Source: Pseudidiomarina salinarum
GTDB lineage: Bacteria; Pseudomonadota; Gammaproteobacteria; Enterobacterales; Alteromonadaceae
Assembly (NCBI RefSeq): GCF_000753715.1
Contig: NZ_JPER01000001.1
Location: 1-64,000, forward strand
Direction: 5' to 3'
Length of the DNA stretch: 64,000 nt
Shown: positions 46,490 to 57,223 of the stretch, piece after piece
Layout: each line of letters opens with the position of its first letter
Position numbering within the stretch: the first letter of the stretch is position 1
Notes under the pieces: generated by a model
Told to the model about the DNA's origin: nothing
Seen by the model: only the letters and a program-made list of their open reading frames with translations
Database searches by the model: none
Program-made: the position numbers and the translations under genes

Positions 46490-47863
46490 TCAGATAAGAC
46501 GTTTGCGCTGACTCGAGGGCGGTATATTGAGAGCCTCCCGATACTTCGCTATCGTCCGTCGTGCCACTTGGATGCCCTGGTCAGCCATCAGCTGAGCGAG
46601 CTTACTATCGCTCAGAGGCTTTTTCGGGCTTTCCGCCGTGACCAGCTTCTTCAGCAACGCCCGAATGGCTGTTGACGAACACTCTCCACCATTATCAGTC
46701 GCAAGCTGACTGGAGAAGAAGTACTTCAATTCAAACATACCACGGGGCGTGTGCATATACTTTTGTGTGGTTACCCGGGAAATTGTTGATTCATGCATAT
46801 CGACAGTGTCGGCGATATCGGCAAGCACCATAGGCTTCATGGCTTCGGCGCCATATTCGAAGAATCCCTGCTGGCGCTGAACAATGGCGCTGGCTACCCG
46901 CAACAAGGTATCGCTGCGGCTTTCGAGACTGCGAATAAACCATTTCGCTTCCTGCGTTTGCTGTCGAATATACTGCATATCCTCACTTTGGGCTGCGCCG
47001 CTACATAACGCGGCATAAGTTTGGTTCACTTTAAGTTTAGGCAAATTTTGCGGATTTAGTTCAACAATCCACCGACCATTTTTTTTCCGTACCAGCACAT
47101 CGGGGATCACATAGTCATCGGTTTCAGGCCGGAAGCTATCACCGGGGCGTGGATTGAGCTGCTGGATCAGGCCCACCACACTGGTCAACTGATCTTCATT
47201 CAGTCTGAGCTTACGGGCCAGGGTACGGTAGTCCCGGCTGCCCAATAATTCCAGATGATCGCTTACGGCGCTGATGGCTTTGTCGCGCCAGAAGGGGTCG
47301 ATGGCGCCCCGTTCTAACTGAATAAGTAAGCACTCACGAACATTGCGGGCACCGACGCCTAAGGGTTCAAATTGCTGGATGCGTTTTAGCACCACAGCGA
47401 CTTCGTCGGCCTGAATGTCATCTTCACCCTGCAGTTGTACCGCCTCGAGAATGTCGTCGAGATCACAGGTCAGGTAGCCACTGTCACTGATGCTGTCGAT
47501 AATGGTGGTGGCAATGAGTTCATCGGTAGGGCTGAAATGAGACAGGCGCATCTGCCAGAACAGGTAGTCCTGCAGGCTTTGTTCGGTGGCTCCCTGATAG
47601 ATAGTGTTATCGTCGTCAAAACTGCTGGCGCTGGCGCTGCTCAGGGCGGCGGAGCAGGGCGTGTCATCCCAGTCATCTGTGTGTTCGCTGACTTCGCCGG
47701 CGGCATCCTCGTCGGCCACTTCCAGCAGCGGGTTTTCATCCAGCGCCTGCTGAATCTCCTGTTGTAACTCCAGCGAAGAAAGCTGCAACAACCGGATAGC
47801 CTGCTGCAGCTGTGGAGTCATCGACAACTGCTGACCGAATTTAAGCTGCAAACCTTGTTTCAT
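46490..47863 (-). CDS. rpoN: RNA polymerase sigma-54 factor
   Basis: Alternative sigma factor for nitrogen, motility and other genes, working with AAA+ activators. The 457 residues show region I (Gln/Leu-rich N-terminus MKQGLQLKFGQQLSMTPQL), an acidic region II, the core-binding region and the C-terminal RpoN box ARRTIAKYREAL. The frame has a TTG one codon earlier (47866), but ATG 47863 with AGGTGA upstream is preferred. Confidence 0.97.
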   Translation of the reverse strand: MKQGLQLKFGQQLSMTPQLQQAIRLLQLSSLELQQEIQQALDENPLLEVADEDAAGEVSEHTDDWDDTPCSAALSSASASSFDDDNTIYQGATEQSLQDYLFWQMRLSHFSPTDELIATTIIDSISDSGYLTCDLDDILEAVQLQGEDDIQADEVAVVLKRIQQFEPLGVGARNVRECLLIQLERGAIDPFWRDKAISAVSDHLELLGSRDYRTLARKLRLNEDQLTSVVGLIQQLNPRPGDSFRPETDDYVIPDVLVRKKNGRWIVELNPQNLPKLKVNQTYAALCSGAAQSEDMQYIRQQTQEAKWFIRSLESRSDTLLRVASAIVQRQQGFFEYGAEAMKPMVLADIADTVDMHESTISRVTTQKYMHTPRGMFELKYFFSSQLATDNGGECSSTAIRALLKKLVTAESPKKPLSDSKLAQLMADQGIQVARRTIAKYREALNIPPSSQRKRLI

Positions 47864-47895
47864 CAAATCACCTGGCCTGAATGACCCGCATACAG

Positions 47896-48621
47896 CTACA
47901 GGGTGAACTGTTCACCGAGATAGACGTCTTTGACCTGCTGGTTGGACAGAATACTTTGCGCATCTCCGTAAGCAATGAGTTCACCATGGCTGACAATATA
48001 AGCCTGCTCACAGACTGACAGGGTTTCGCGCACGTTATGGTCGGTAATCAGAACACCGATGCCGCGTTTACGTAAATGTTCGATAATTTTCTTGATATCA
48101 ATGACCGAGATCGGGTCGACCCCGGCAAAAGGTTCATCCAGCAGAATAAAAGCTGGCTCCGCCGCCAGCGCTCTGGCAATTTCTACCCGCCGCCGCTCAC
48201 CGCCGGAAAGGCTCATTCCCAGACTGTTGGCAATGTGGCCGATATGAAACTCTTCGAGCAACTGATCGAGTTTATCTTCGCGGCTGGTTTCGTCGAGTTC
48301 TTTGCGGGTTTCCAGAATGGCCATGATATTGTCGCGCACCGTGAGTTTGCGAAATATGGATGACTCCTGCGGCAGGTAGCCGATACCACGCCGTGCCCGC
48401 TCATGCATCGGCAGCAAGCTAATGTCGGTGTCATCAAGCAGTATCCGGCCTTTGTCGTTATTTACCAGACCCACGATCATATAAAAGGTTGTGGTTTTGC
48501 CGGCACCATTGGGGCCCAGCAAACCGATCACCTGGCCTGATTCGACCGTCAGGCTGACATCTTTGACAACCTGTCGCTTTTTGTAGGATTTTGCCAGATG
48601 TTCAGCGGTTAGTCGGCTCAT
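47896..48621 (-). CDS. lptB: LPS export ABC ATPase LptB
   Basis: Cytoplasmic ATPase powering lipopolysaccharide extraction by LptFG. Walker [10 protein letters not shown], signature LSGGERRR, Walker [11 protein letters not shown] and switch histidine in ITDHNVRET are all present. Start ATG 48621 gives 241 residues, the E. coli length; a GTG two codons upstream (48627) is possible. It overlaps the lptA end by 20 nt. lptF and lptG are not in the window. Confidence 0.96.
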   Translation of the reverse strand: MSRLTAEHLAKSYKKRQVVKDVSLTVESGQVIGLLGPNGAGKTTTFYMIVGLVNNDKGRILLDDTDISLLPMHERARRGIGYLPQESSIFRKLTVRDNIMAILETRKELDETSREDKLDQLLEEFHIGHIANSLGMSLSGGERRRVEIARALAAEPAFILLDEPFAGVDPISVIDIKKIIEHLRKRGIGVLITDHNVRETLSVCEQAYIVSHGELIAYGDAQSILSNQQVKDVYLGEQFTL

Positions 48622-49132
48622 TGTCACTCTTTTTGGGTAGAAAAATCGTCGTTACCCGGTCGCTTTCATCGTCGCCGCGACGGGCACTAAGTTGTTGTGA
48701 AGCAAAGTTATAAACAATCTCGTTACCCTGTATCACACTGTTATTCTGCGAGACCTCTACATTCCCTGAGAGGGTCATCGTCTGTTGTTCCTGATCATAG
48801 CGAATCCGTTCCGCTTCCGCGGTGATCAGCGAGCCGTCATCGAGTCGCTGCTGATAGGTTGCGGGTGAGCCTGAGGCGATAAAGAGATCATTCATGCCCT
48901 CACCATCCCGGCTGACTTCCAGATGATCGGCGTTAATCTCGAGCGTCCCCTGACGGATCTGCACATTGGTGTCGAACACCGCTATTTTATTGGCGATGTC
49001 AAAAAAGTCATTTTCTGCATTGATCTCAATCGGCTTGGAAAAGTCTTCTTTACCCTGGGCCGACGCATCGAAAGAAGCCAGCAGGGCACTAATCGTTAAG
49101 CTGATTGATACCAGTATAAATCGCTTGTGCAT
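48602..49132 (-). CDS. lptA: LPS transport periplasmic protein LptA
   Basis: Periplasmic bridge that forms the filament carrying lipopolysaccharide from LptC to LptD. The 176 residues begin with a signal peptide ending DASA before QGKED. The OstA-type beta-jellyroll follows ([13 protein letters not shown]..., a middle ATYQQ stretch, and [16 protein letters not shown]). It overlaps lptC by 44 nt upstream and lptB by 20 nt downstream. Confidence 0.93.
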   Translation of the reverse strand: MHKRFILVSISLTISALLASFDASAQGKEDFSKPIEINAENDFFDIANKIAVFDTNVQIRQGTLEINADHLEVSRDGEGMNDLFIASGSPATYQQRLDDGSLITAEAERIRYDQEQQTMTLSGNVEVSQNNSVIQGNEIVYNFASQQLSARRGDDESDRVTTIFLPKKSDNEPTNR

Positions 49133-49664
49133 TTTCTTTTATTTCCAGTGTTTGTGCGCGGAGGTTTCCCTGTAACCCTACTCCACGAACAGTGAAATGT
49201 TGCCCGAAAATAACCACGGGCATATCAGTTTCCACAGTTTCCTCTGTGGTATCAATGATCAGATAGCTGGTTTCCACGCGCTCCAGAAAATCTGTGGTGG
49301 TCAGATTCGTGATCTCGATCCCGCGCTCCAGTACCAGGGTCTGGTCGTCATAAAACGAGCCCTGCTCAGCAATAACCTGCCAGATGCTTTGTTGATCGCG
49401 GCTACGTACAGTATAAACCGGATTAGCCAATTCAGTCAGGCTGATGGGGCTATAATGTGTCATGGTATCAGCTGCGATCCGGTGCGCCAACGCGCCGTCT
49501 TCGGAGTAGATGCTCAATACCATGCCGGTGGCGGTAAAATCAGGTTCAATTTCGCGAAATGGATCGGTCGCTTCGATCTGCTCCGGATCGGCAAACGGGC
49601 GCCAAATCAGTACCGTGCCCAGCACAAACAGAATAGCAAGAAACCAGCCGATATAGCGGTTCAT
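49089..49664 (-). CDS. lptC: LPS transport protein LptC
   Basis: Bitopic inner-membrane component that receives lipopolysaccharide from LptBFG and hands it to LptA. The 191 residues have one N-terminal helix (about 4-20) and a periplasmic jellyroll. It overlaps kdsC by 4 nt and lptA by 44 nt, the latter an unusually long but coupled overlap. Confidence 0.93.
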   Translation of the reverse strand: MNRYIGWFLAILFVLGTVLIWRPFADPEQIEATDPFREIEPDFTATGMVLSIYSEDGALAHRIAADTMTHYSPISLTELANPVYTVRSRDQQSIWQVIAEQGSFYDDQTLVLERGIEITNLTTTDFLERVETSYLIIDTTEETVETDMPVVIFGQHFTVRGVGLQGNLRAQTLEIKENAQAIYTGINQLND

Positions 49665-50224
49665 AAGCTGACGCCACCATGCAGTTGCAGATGCCCCTGG
49701 CTAAGCAATATCAGGTCAGTCAGTTCGCGGACGGCACCATAGCCGCCTCGTAAACTGGTCACATAATCAGCCTGCTGCTGCACCCAGGGATGGGCATCAT
49801 TGACTGCGACACCAACCCCGGCGCGCTGAATCATCTGCACATCGGGGACATCATCGCCCATGCAGGCGATCTGTTCATCGGTGAGCTGCAGGTTACGGTT
49901 CAGTTCTTCATAGCAGCTTATTTTATCTTCGATGCCCTGATAAATATGATTAACTCCAAGCGCCTGCATGCGCTGCTCAACAATCTCAGAACGTCTGCCT
50001 GTTATGACAGCAACCTCAATACGATTGTTCAATAATCCTTTTACGCCAAAACCATCACGGGTATTGAAAGCTTTGAATTCTTCGCCCTGATTGCCAAGGT
50101 AAATACGGCCGTCGGAAAATACCCCGTCGACGTCAAAAATAACCAGCTTAATGTTTTGTAGTCTGTCCAGCAGCTGTGCCGGGATTTCACCGTACCAGGT
50201 GCTTACAGTGGATGCTGTGGTCAT
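49661..50224 (-). CDS. kdsC: Kdo-8-phosphate phosphatase
   Basis: HAD-family phosphatase releasing phosphate from Kdo-8-phosphate in the synthesis of the LPS inner core sugar. Nucleophile and acid aspartates are Asp31 and Asp33 in FDVDGVFSDG, and a late CMGDDVPD carries the metal ligands. The 187 residues match the capless family. It starts 2 nt after the kdsD stop, with AGGAG inside the kdsD 3' end. Confidence 0.96.
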   Translation of the reverse strand: MTTASTVSTWYGEIPAQLLDRLQNIKLVIFDVDGVFSDGRIYLGNQGEEFKAFNTRDGFGVKGLLNNRIEVAVITGRRSEIVEQRMQALGVNHIYQGIEDKISCYEELNRNLQLTDEQIACMGDDVPDVQMIQRAGVGVAVNDAHPWVQQQADYVTSLRGGYGAVRELTDLILLSQGHLQLHGGVSL

Positions 50225-50226
50225 GC

Positions 50227-51207
50227 TTACATTACTCCTGCTTTCAGCAAGTCGTGCATATTCAGTGCGCCAATCAACTTATTGCGGTCATCGACCACGA
50301 ACAAGCCGTTGATTTTACGGTCTTCCATAACTTTCAGGCCCTGGGCCGCGAGCACATCGGCCTCGATGGTAACCGGCTTTTTGGTCATCACCTGCGCAAT
50401 CGCGGTGGCATGTACGTCAATCCGCTGATCGAGAATACGCCGTAAATCGCCGTCAGTGAAAATACCCTGCAGGTCATCGTCGTCATCTACCACCGCGGTC
50501 ATGCCCAGGCCTTTGCGGGACATTTCCAGCAAGGCTTCGCTGAGGGTGGCGGTGCTTGGTACTTTAGGAACGCGCTCACCACTGTGCATGATGTCATGGA
50601 TATGCAGCAACAAGCGCCGGCCAAGGCTGCCGCCCGGATGGGACAAGGCAAAATCGTCGGCGGTAAAACCTCGCGCGTGCAGCAAAGCGACTGCCAGGGC
50701 ATCCCCCATCACCAGAGTAGCTGTAGTGGACGACGTTGGTGCCAGCCCCAGCGGGCAGGCTTCCTGCTCGACGGCAATACAAACATGAACATCAGATAAT
50801 TCAGCCAGCGTCGACTTCGGGTTACCTGTCATGCTAATCAGCGGTACGCCGCGGCGTTTAATGAGTGGAGCTATGCTCAACACTTCATTGGTTTCGCCGG
50901 AATTGGAAATAGCGACCACCACATCCTGGCCGGTGATCATGCCCAGATCGCCGTGACTGGCTTCACCCGGGTGCACGAAAAAAGCCGGCGTGCCGGTTGA
51001 GGCAAAGGTGGCGGCAATTTTACCGCCGATATGGCCGGACTTGCCCATGCCGATCACAATGACCCGGCCGGTACAGGCCAGTAAGATCTCACAGGCCCGT
51101 TCAAAATGTTCGTCGAGATAGCGTTGCAGACCGATAATGGCAGCGGCCTCAACCTCGATCACCTGCTGCCCCAGACTGCGAAATGAACCGGTTTGCTGAT
51201 TGCTCAT
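50227..51207 (-). CDS. kdsD: Arabinose-5-phosphate isomerase
   Basis: Converts ribulose-5-phosphate to arabinose-5-phosphate, the first step of Kdo synthesis. The 326 residues comprise a SIS sugar-isomerase domain (about 30-170, with GMGKSGHIGGKIAATFASTG) and two CBS repeats (about 205-326). Start ATG 51207 has GGAG upstream; the longer frame to 51315 has no support. It heads the minus-strand kdsDC-lptCAB-rpoN run, divergent from mla. Confidence 0.96.
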   Translation of the reverse strand: MSNQQTGSFRSLGQQVIEVEAAAIIGLQRYLDEHFERACEILLACTGRVIVIGMGKSGHIGGKIAATFASTGTPAFFVHPGEASHGDLGMITGQDVVVAISNSGETNEVLSIAPLIKRRGVPLISMTGNPKSTLAELSDVHVCIAVEQEACPLGLAPTSSTTATLVMGDALAVALLHARGFTADDFALSHPGGSLGRRLLLHIHDIMHSGERVPKVPSTATLSEALLEMSRKGLGMTAVVDDDDDLQGIFTDGDLRRILDQRIDVHATAIAQVMTKKPVTIEADVLAAQGLKVMEDRKINGLFVVDDRNKLIGALNMHDLLKAGVM

Positions 51208-51264
51208 AGCTATGCTGCTCCGCTGCCGTTGTGAATAAGTCGGTATAAAGTCAGATAATACCCG

Positions 51265-51319
51265 ATCGATTTTCGATTTGCAGACGTAAAATGTCTGTAG
51301 CACATGATTTGTCACAAAT
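51265..51319. promoter_or_regulatory. Cluster of palindromes in the kdsD/mlaF divergent region
   Basis: Three perfect inverted repeats lie within 55 bp of the 188-bp gap: ATCGA-TTT-TCGAT (51265-51277), CAGAC-N7-GTCTG (51281-51297) and ATTTGT-C-ACAAAT (51307-51319). Their density between two divergent envelope operons suggests regulator binding sites. I could not assign them to a known regulator, and no convincing promoter pair stands out by eye. Confidence 0.4.
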
Positions 51320-51395
51320 TTTACCGGGCCAGCCTATGGATTACGGCGGCTTTCAGGTAAACTAGCGGGTCTTAAGATTAAGGAACTAGCCAGCC

Positions 51396-52232
51396 ATGAC
51401 AACTGACAATGCTGACTATTTGGTAGAGATTGATGATATCCACTTTGCCCATGGGCATGGAGCCAATCAGATCTATAGCGGCCTATCACTGAAGATTCCC
51501 CGCGGCAAAATCACTGCTGTTATGGGGCCTAGCGGCGTGGGTAAGACCACCTTGCTGCGACTGATCGGTGGCCAACTGAAGCCACAGCAGGGCACCATTC
51601 GTTTCGATGGCTATAATATACCCGAGTTATCGCGCAGCGAGCTTTACCGCTTGCGCAAGCGCATGAGTATGTTATTTCAGAGCGGCGCGCTGTTTACCGA
51701 CATGAACCTGTACGACAATATTGCCTTTCCGATACGGGAACATAGTCAGTTGCCGGAAGAAATCATTGAGACCATCGTACTGATGAAGCTTGAGGCGGTC
51801 GGCTTGCGCGGCGCCCGGCACCTGATGCCGGCAGAGTTGTCCGGCGGCATGTCACGGCGCGCGGCACTGGCACGGTCGATCGCGCTGGATCCGGAGCTCA
51901 TTATGTATGATGAGCCTTTTGCCGGACAGGATCCGATCTCAATGGGCATTATCGTCAAGCTCATTAAGTCGCTGAATGAATCACTGGGGCTGACCAGCGT
52001 GGTCGTTACCCATGACATTTCGGAAGTACTGAGCATCGCGGACTATGCTTATATTATTGCCGACGGCAAGGTCGTCGGGCAGGGCTCGCCGGATGAACTG
52101 AGAGACTCAGACGATGATCTGGTGCAACAGTTCTTAAAAGGTGAGGCTGACGGTCCAGTCGCCTTCCACTATAAGGGTGTCAGCATGGAAGAAGACATTC
52201 TGGGTCAGACAGCAGGAGCAAATCATGCTTGA
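51396..52232 (+). CDS. mlaF: Phospholipid transport ATPase MlaF
   Basis: ATPase of the MlaFEDB inner-membrane complex that maintains outer-membrane lipid asymmetry. Walker [10 protein letters not shown], signature ELSGGMSRR and Walker [10 protein letters not shown] are clear. The 278 residues are typical. It overlaps mlaE by 8 nt. Confidence 0.97.
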   Translation: MTTDNADYLVEIDDIHFAHGHGANQIYSGLSLKIPRGKITAVMGPSGVGKTTLLRLIGGQLKPQQGTIRFDGYNIPELSRSELYRLRKRMSMLFQSGALFTDMNLYDNIAFPIREHSQLPEEIIETIVLMKLEAVGLRGARHLMPAELSGGMSRRAALARSIALDPELIMYDEPFAGQDPISMGIIVKLIKSLNESLGLTSVVVTHDISEVLSIADYAYIIADGKVVGQGSPDELRDSDDDLVQQFLKGEADGPVAFHYKGVSMEEDILGQTAGANHA

Positions 52233-53001
52233 TCATATAGCCGCTTTAGGCCGCTATGTTCTGAACAGCGTTGCCGGCACCGGTGCCTCGCTGATGATGC
52301 TGGTGCGCGCCTTATTTGGTAAACCGAATATCCGTAAGTCATGGCCGCTGCTGATGCAGCAAATGTACTCGGTCGGGGTACTGTCGTTACTTATTATTAT
52401 TATCAGTGGTCTGTTTATCGGCATGGTACTGGGCCTGCAGGGCTATACCATTCTGGTGGATTTCGGCGCCGAGCAGAGCCTGGGGCCTATGGTCGCTTTG
52501 TCACTGCTGCGCGAATTGGGTCCGGTGGTTACGGCGCTGCTGTTTGCCGGCCGTGCCGGCTCGTCGCTGACCGCGGAAATTGGTCTGATGAAGGCGACTG
52601 AACAGTTGTCGAGCCTGGAAATGATGGCTGTCGACCCGATGCGCCGGGTTATTTCGCCGCGGTTCTGGGCGGGCTTCTACAGCATGCCATTGCTGGCGCT
52701 GATTTTTTCAGCCGTGGGTATTTACGGCGGCTATCTGGTCGGTGTGCGCTGGCTTGGCGTCGACGAAGGTGCCTTCTGGTCGGTTATGCAGTCCAGCGTT
52801 GACTGGTCTGAAGATATTCTGAACGGGATTATCAAGAGCGTCGTCTTTGCTTTTGTCGTCACCTGGATTGCCTTGCATAAAGGTTACAGTTGCACACCAA
52901 CCTCGGTCGGTATCAGCCGCGCCACCACATCGACAGTGGTGACCGCATCACTGGCTGTGCTGGGTCTGGATTTTGTTCTTACAGCATTAATGTTTGGGTA
53001 A
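52225..53001 (+). CDS. mlaE: Phospholipid transport permease MlaE
   Basis: Integral membrane subunit of the Mla transporter (258 residues, about five to six helices, the family segment [19 protein letters not shown]). Start ATG 52225 has AGGAG upstream; the frame's extension to 52141 lies in mlaF. It is followed 6 nt later by mlaD. Confidence 0.96.
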   Translation: MLDHIAALGRYVLNSVAGTGASLMMLVRALFGKPNIRKSWPLLMQQMYSVGVLSLLIIIISGLFIGMVLGLQGYTILVDFGAEQSLGPMVALSLLRELGPVVTALLFAGRAGSSLTAEIGLMKATEQLSSLEMMAVDPMRRVISPRFWAGFYSMPLLALIFSAVGIYGGYLVGVRWLGVDEGAFWSVMQSSVDWSEDILNGIIKSVVFAFVVTWIALHKGYSCTPTSVGISRATTSTVVTASLAVLGLDFVLTALMFG

Positions 53002-53007
53002 CTCACT

Positions 53008-53475
53008 ATGGAATCAAGAAACGTACAACTTGCAGTAGGCGCCTTTGTCATTATTGGCTTCATTGCTCTGGTATTTCTCGCGCTGCAGGCCGCCAATATG
53101 GGCGGGGCTACCGCTGGTGAAACCTATAAGCTCTATGCCAAATTTGACAATATTGGCGGCTTAAAAGAACGCTCGCCGGTTAAAGTTGGTGGGGTGGTCG
53201 TTGGCCGGGTGAGTAAAATCACTTTGTCCGGCGAATACTACGAACCGCTGGTAGAAATGCAAATTAGCAAAAAATATGATGAATTTCCTAACACATCGTC
53301 GGTCTCAGTACTGACATCCGGATTACTCGGTGAGCAATATCTGGGGCTGAACCCCGGATTTGTTGACGATACCGTCGAAATGCTCGATGAAGGCGATCAT
53401 ATCCAGGATACGAAATCAGCACTGGTGCTGGAAGATTTAATCGGTCAGTTCCTGTTTAGTCAGGGTAATGATTAA
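53008..53475 (+). CDS. mlaD: Phospholipid-binding MCE protein MlaD
   Basis: Bitopic protein whose periplasmic MCE domain forms a hexameric ring for lipids. The 155 residues contain one N-terminal helix (about 9-29) and the MCE core (KFDNIGGLKERSPVKVGGVV from about residue 46). A hydrophobic C-terminal segment (about 145-153) closes it. It lies 9 nt before mlaC. Confidence 0.96.
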   Translation: MESRNVQLAVGAFVIIGFIALVFLALQAANMGGATAGETYKLYAKFDNIGGLKERSPVKVGGVVVGRVSKITLSGEYYEPLVEMQISKKYDEFPNTSSVSVLTSGLLGEQYLGLNPGFVDDTVEMLDEGDHIQDTKSALVLEDLIGQFLFSQGND

Positions 53476-53484
53476 GGAGCCATT

Positions 53485-54171
53485 ATGAAAAATTGGATCA
53501 GCCTGCTGGTAGTTGCAGTGCTTGCGATGACTACGATGGCGACAGCCCGGGCCGAAATTGTCCGGGAAGAAAACCCTTATTTTCTGCTGGAAAAAGTCGC
53601 CAAGAATACTTTTGAGCGGATCGAAGCTGACCGCGAGAAGATTGACAAAGATCTTGATTACCTGCGGGTAATCATCCGGGAAGAGTTACTGCCTTATGTG
53701 GACAATGTCTACGCCGCTAAACGTGTGCTTGGTCGCAATCTCAAAGATACCACCGAAGAGCAGCGGCAGGAGTTTTACAATGTGTTTCGCGATTATCTGA
53801 TCGCTACTTATGGTCGCGCCTTTACGCGCTATGATGAAGACAAACATACCGTTGAGTTTGGTGATGCGCGTCGCTTTGAGGGCGACAGCAAGATGGTGGA
53901 AGTTAAAACCCGTCTGATCGAGCAAGGCCGGGAGCCCATCCGCATTGAATTTAAAATGCGTTATGACGACGATGAGAACCTCTGGAAGGCCTACGACATG
54001 GTGGTAGAAGGCGTCAGCCTGCTGAGCAGCAAGCAAGCAGAGATTTCGTCCGTGATCCGAAGTCGTGGTATTGACGGCACCATTGAACTGTTACGTGAGA
54101 AAGCTAACGAACCTATGCAGCCATACGAAGAAGGTGCAGGGGATCTGAAAACGGATAGTAGTTCGTCATGA
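53485..54171 (+). CDS. mlaC: Periplasmic phospholipid shuttle MlaC
   Basis: Soluble carrier moving phospholipid between the outer-membrane MlaA complex and MlaD. The 228-residue precursor has a signal peptide ending ATARA before EIVREE, followed by the mixed alpha/beta lipid pocket domain and a low-complexity Ser/Asp tail. It overlaps mlaB by 4 nt. mlaA is not in the window. Confidence 0.95.
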   Translation: MKNWISLLVVAVLAMTTMATARAEIVREENPYFLLEKVAKNTFERIEADREKIDKDLDYLRVIIREELLPYVDNVYAAKRVLGRNLKDTTEEQRQEFYNVFRDYLIATYGRAFTRYDEDKHTVEFGDARRFEGDSKMVEVKTRLIEQGREPIRIEFKMRYDDDENLWKAYDMVVEGVSLLSSKQAEISSVIRSRGIDGTIELLREKANEPMQPYEEGAGDLKTDSSSS

Positions 54172-54473
54172 GTAAGCCGGAGATTAACTGGCAGACCAGC
54201 GACGATGCCTTAGTTCTGTCCGGCGTACTAAACCGTGATACCGTGCCGGGTTTATGGGCGTCACGAGCGGACTGGTTATCGGCAGACGACGCATTGGTGG
54301 TCGACCTGTCTGGTCTCGACCATGTTGACTCGGCTGGTGTGGCCATGCTCTTGCAGACCAAGCGGCAACTGATGCAAAAGGACCGGAAACTTGAGCTTAA
54401 AAGCCCAAGCGAGCAACTCCGGGCTATTGCCGATGTCAGTGGCGCGACCGAGCTGCTGAATTTTTCTGAATAA
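54168..54473 (+). CDS. mlaB: STAS-domain subunit MlaB
   Basis: Small cytoplasmic STAS protein (101 residues) that binds MlaF and supports ATPase assembly and activity. The conserved loop DHVDSAGVAML has Ser55 at the usual Ser/Thr position. The start overlaps the mlaC stop (ATGA). Confidence 0.92.
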   Translation: MSKPEINWQTSDDALVLSGVLNRDTVPGLWASRADWLSADDALVVDLSGLDHVDSAGVAMLLQTKRQLMQKDRKLELKSPSEQLRAIADVSGATELLNFSE

Positions 54474-54485
54474 AATGGTTGGGAT

Positions 54486-54743
54486 ATGACTTCTGAAGAG
54501 ATCGAACAACTAGTGCAAGATTCCCTTGATTTAGCTGAGGTTCGCGTCAGCCTGGAAGGCGGCCATGCGTCTGTTATCGCAGTCAGTGAGCGCTTTGCCG
54601 ATATGAGCAGAGTCAAGAAGCAACAACTTGTCTACGGGCCGTTAAAGCCCATGATTACCAGCGGTGAACTTCATGCCGTATCGATTAAGACCTACACGCC
54701 GGTCGAGTGGCAGCGGCAGAAAAAGCTGGGTATGTTAAGCTAA
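54486..54743 (+). CDS. ibaG: BolA-family iron-sulfur protein IbaG
   Basis: BolA-like protein (85 residues) that pairs with monothiol glutaredoxins in iron-sulfur handling and is linked to acid stress in E. coli. Family segments MSRVKKQQLVYGPL and LHAVSIKTYTPVEW are conserved, including the likely ligand histidine. It lies between mlaB and murA, as in many gammaproteobacteria. Confidence 0.94.
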   Translation: MTSEEIEQLVQDSLDLAEVRVSLEGGHASVIAVSERFADMSRVKKQQLVYGPLKPMITSGELHAVSIKTYTPVEWQRQKKLGMLS

Positions 54744-54758
54744 CCATCAAGCCGATAA

Positions 54759-56054
<1,296 letters not shown>

Positions 56055-56067
56055 CCAGGCTGGCTGT

Positions 56068-57114
56068 TCATGGCAGCTTGTCAATAGTCACTGTGGTAGT
56101 GAGTTCCTGCGAGTCCCGGAAAAACCGGATTTCCAGCTCAGTACCCGGCCGGGTTTCAGCCACCAGCGACAAACCTTCCGCCGCCGACGATACCGGCTGA
56201 CCGCCAATTTCAATAATATAATCATCTGCCTGCAGCCCGGCTTCTTCTGCCGGGCTATTGTTATCCACGGCCGAAATAAATATGCCAGGTTGCTGATAGG
56301 GATTGGCATTCGGGCCGTCGCTGACATTAATCCCCAGATAACCCCGTACTACTTCGCCTTCACGAATCAGGGTGTCCATGATGCGTTTGGCCAGTGGGTA
56401 GGGCACGGCAAAATAAATGCCTTCCACACCCTGGCCCGACGGACCGCGGAACTGGGCATTATTGATGCCAATGAGAAAACCCTCGCTGTTGACCAGCGCA
56501 CCGCCTGAGGCCCCTTCATTAATGACCGCATCCATTTGGATTAAATCGGCATGGGAGTGAATAACGCCCATGCGTCCGCCGGTCGCACTGACAATACCCT
56601 GAGTGATGGTCTGACCGAGGTTCAGTGGATTGCCAATAGCTAATACTACGTCCCCGGCGCGGGTCCGCATGTCGTTATTTTGTGGGATAACCGGCAGGTT
56701 TGTCGCTTCAATACGCACCACGGCGAGGTCAGTAACCCGGTCATGGCCGATCACTTGTCCGCTGTACTGACGGCCATCCTGCAGGGCTACCTGAATCTGG
56801 CTGACATCTGAAACCACATGATAGGCCGTAAGAATATGCCCGTTGTTGTCCATGATAACGCCGGAGCCGAGCCGGAATACCGAACTCGGGCGCCGTGAGT
56901 AATAGGAACCGCGTGCTTCGCCGATACTGTAGATGTTGACTACTGCAGGTGCCGCCCGGTTAACTGCTGTCGCGAAACTGACAGGTTCATCCGGGCTCAT
57001 GGCGGGAAAGTTAAGAAAGTTAATACGTGGCAATACCCAGATAACGATAGCAGCAACAATCAGCCCCAGCAGCGCTGAGCGGACGATAAACCAGAACCAG
57101 CTGCGCATTGTCAT
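56068..57114 (-). CDS. degS: Site-1 protease DegS
   Basis: Membrane-anchored periplasmic serine protease that cleaves RseA to start the sigma-E envelope stress response. The 348 residues have an N-terminal transmembrane helix (about 10-28), a trypsin-like domain with His in TAYHVV, Asp in VTDLAVVRI and Ser203 in EGASGGAL, and one PDZ domain (about 255-345). Start ATG 57114 has GGA upstream; the frame extends to 57162 without support. The single PDZ and anchor distinguish it from the DegQ gene upstream. Confidence 0.93.
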   Translation of the reverse strand: MTMRSWFWFIVRSALLGLIVAAIVIWVLPRINFLNFPAMSPDEPVSFATAVNRAAPAVVNIYSIGEARGSYYSRRPSSVFRLGSGVIMDNNGHILTAYHVVSDVSQIQVALQDGRQYSGQVIGHDRVTDLAVVRIEATNLPVIPQNNDMRTRAGDVVLAIGNPLNLGQTITQGIVSATGGRMGVIHSHADLIQMDAVINEGASGGALVNSEGFLIGINNAQFRGPSGQGVEGIYFAVPYPLAKRIMDTLIREGEVVRGYLGINVSDGPNANPYQQPGIFISAVDNNSPAEEAGLQADDYIIEIGGQPVSSAAEGLSLVAETRPGTELEIRFFRDSQELTTTVTIDKLP

Positions 57115-57167
57115 GAGTATTCCGTTAATGAGTTGATTTAAGAATAGGTTAAAGCATATCACCGATT

Positions 57168-57198
57168 AAAAAAAGAAGGCAGCCCTTGGGCTGCCTTT
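57168..57198 (-). terminator. Intrinsic terminator after degQ
   Basis: AAGGCAGCCC (57176-57185) and GGGCTGCCTT (57188-57197) form a perfect repeat. On the minus strand it is followed by C and T7 (57168-57174). It separates degQ from degS, so degS probably has its own promoter or depends on read-through. Confidence 0.88.
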
Positions 57199-57223
57199 GT
57201 ACGGTATCGTCGGCCGGGCTAAA

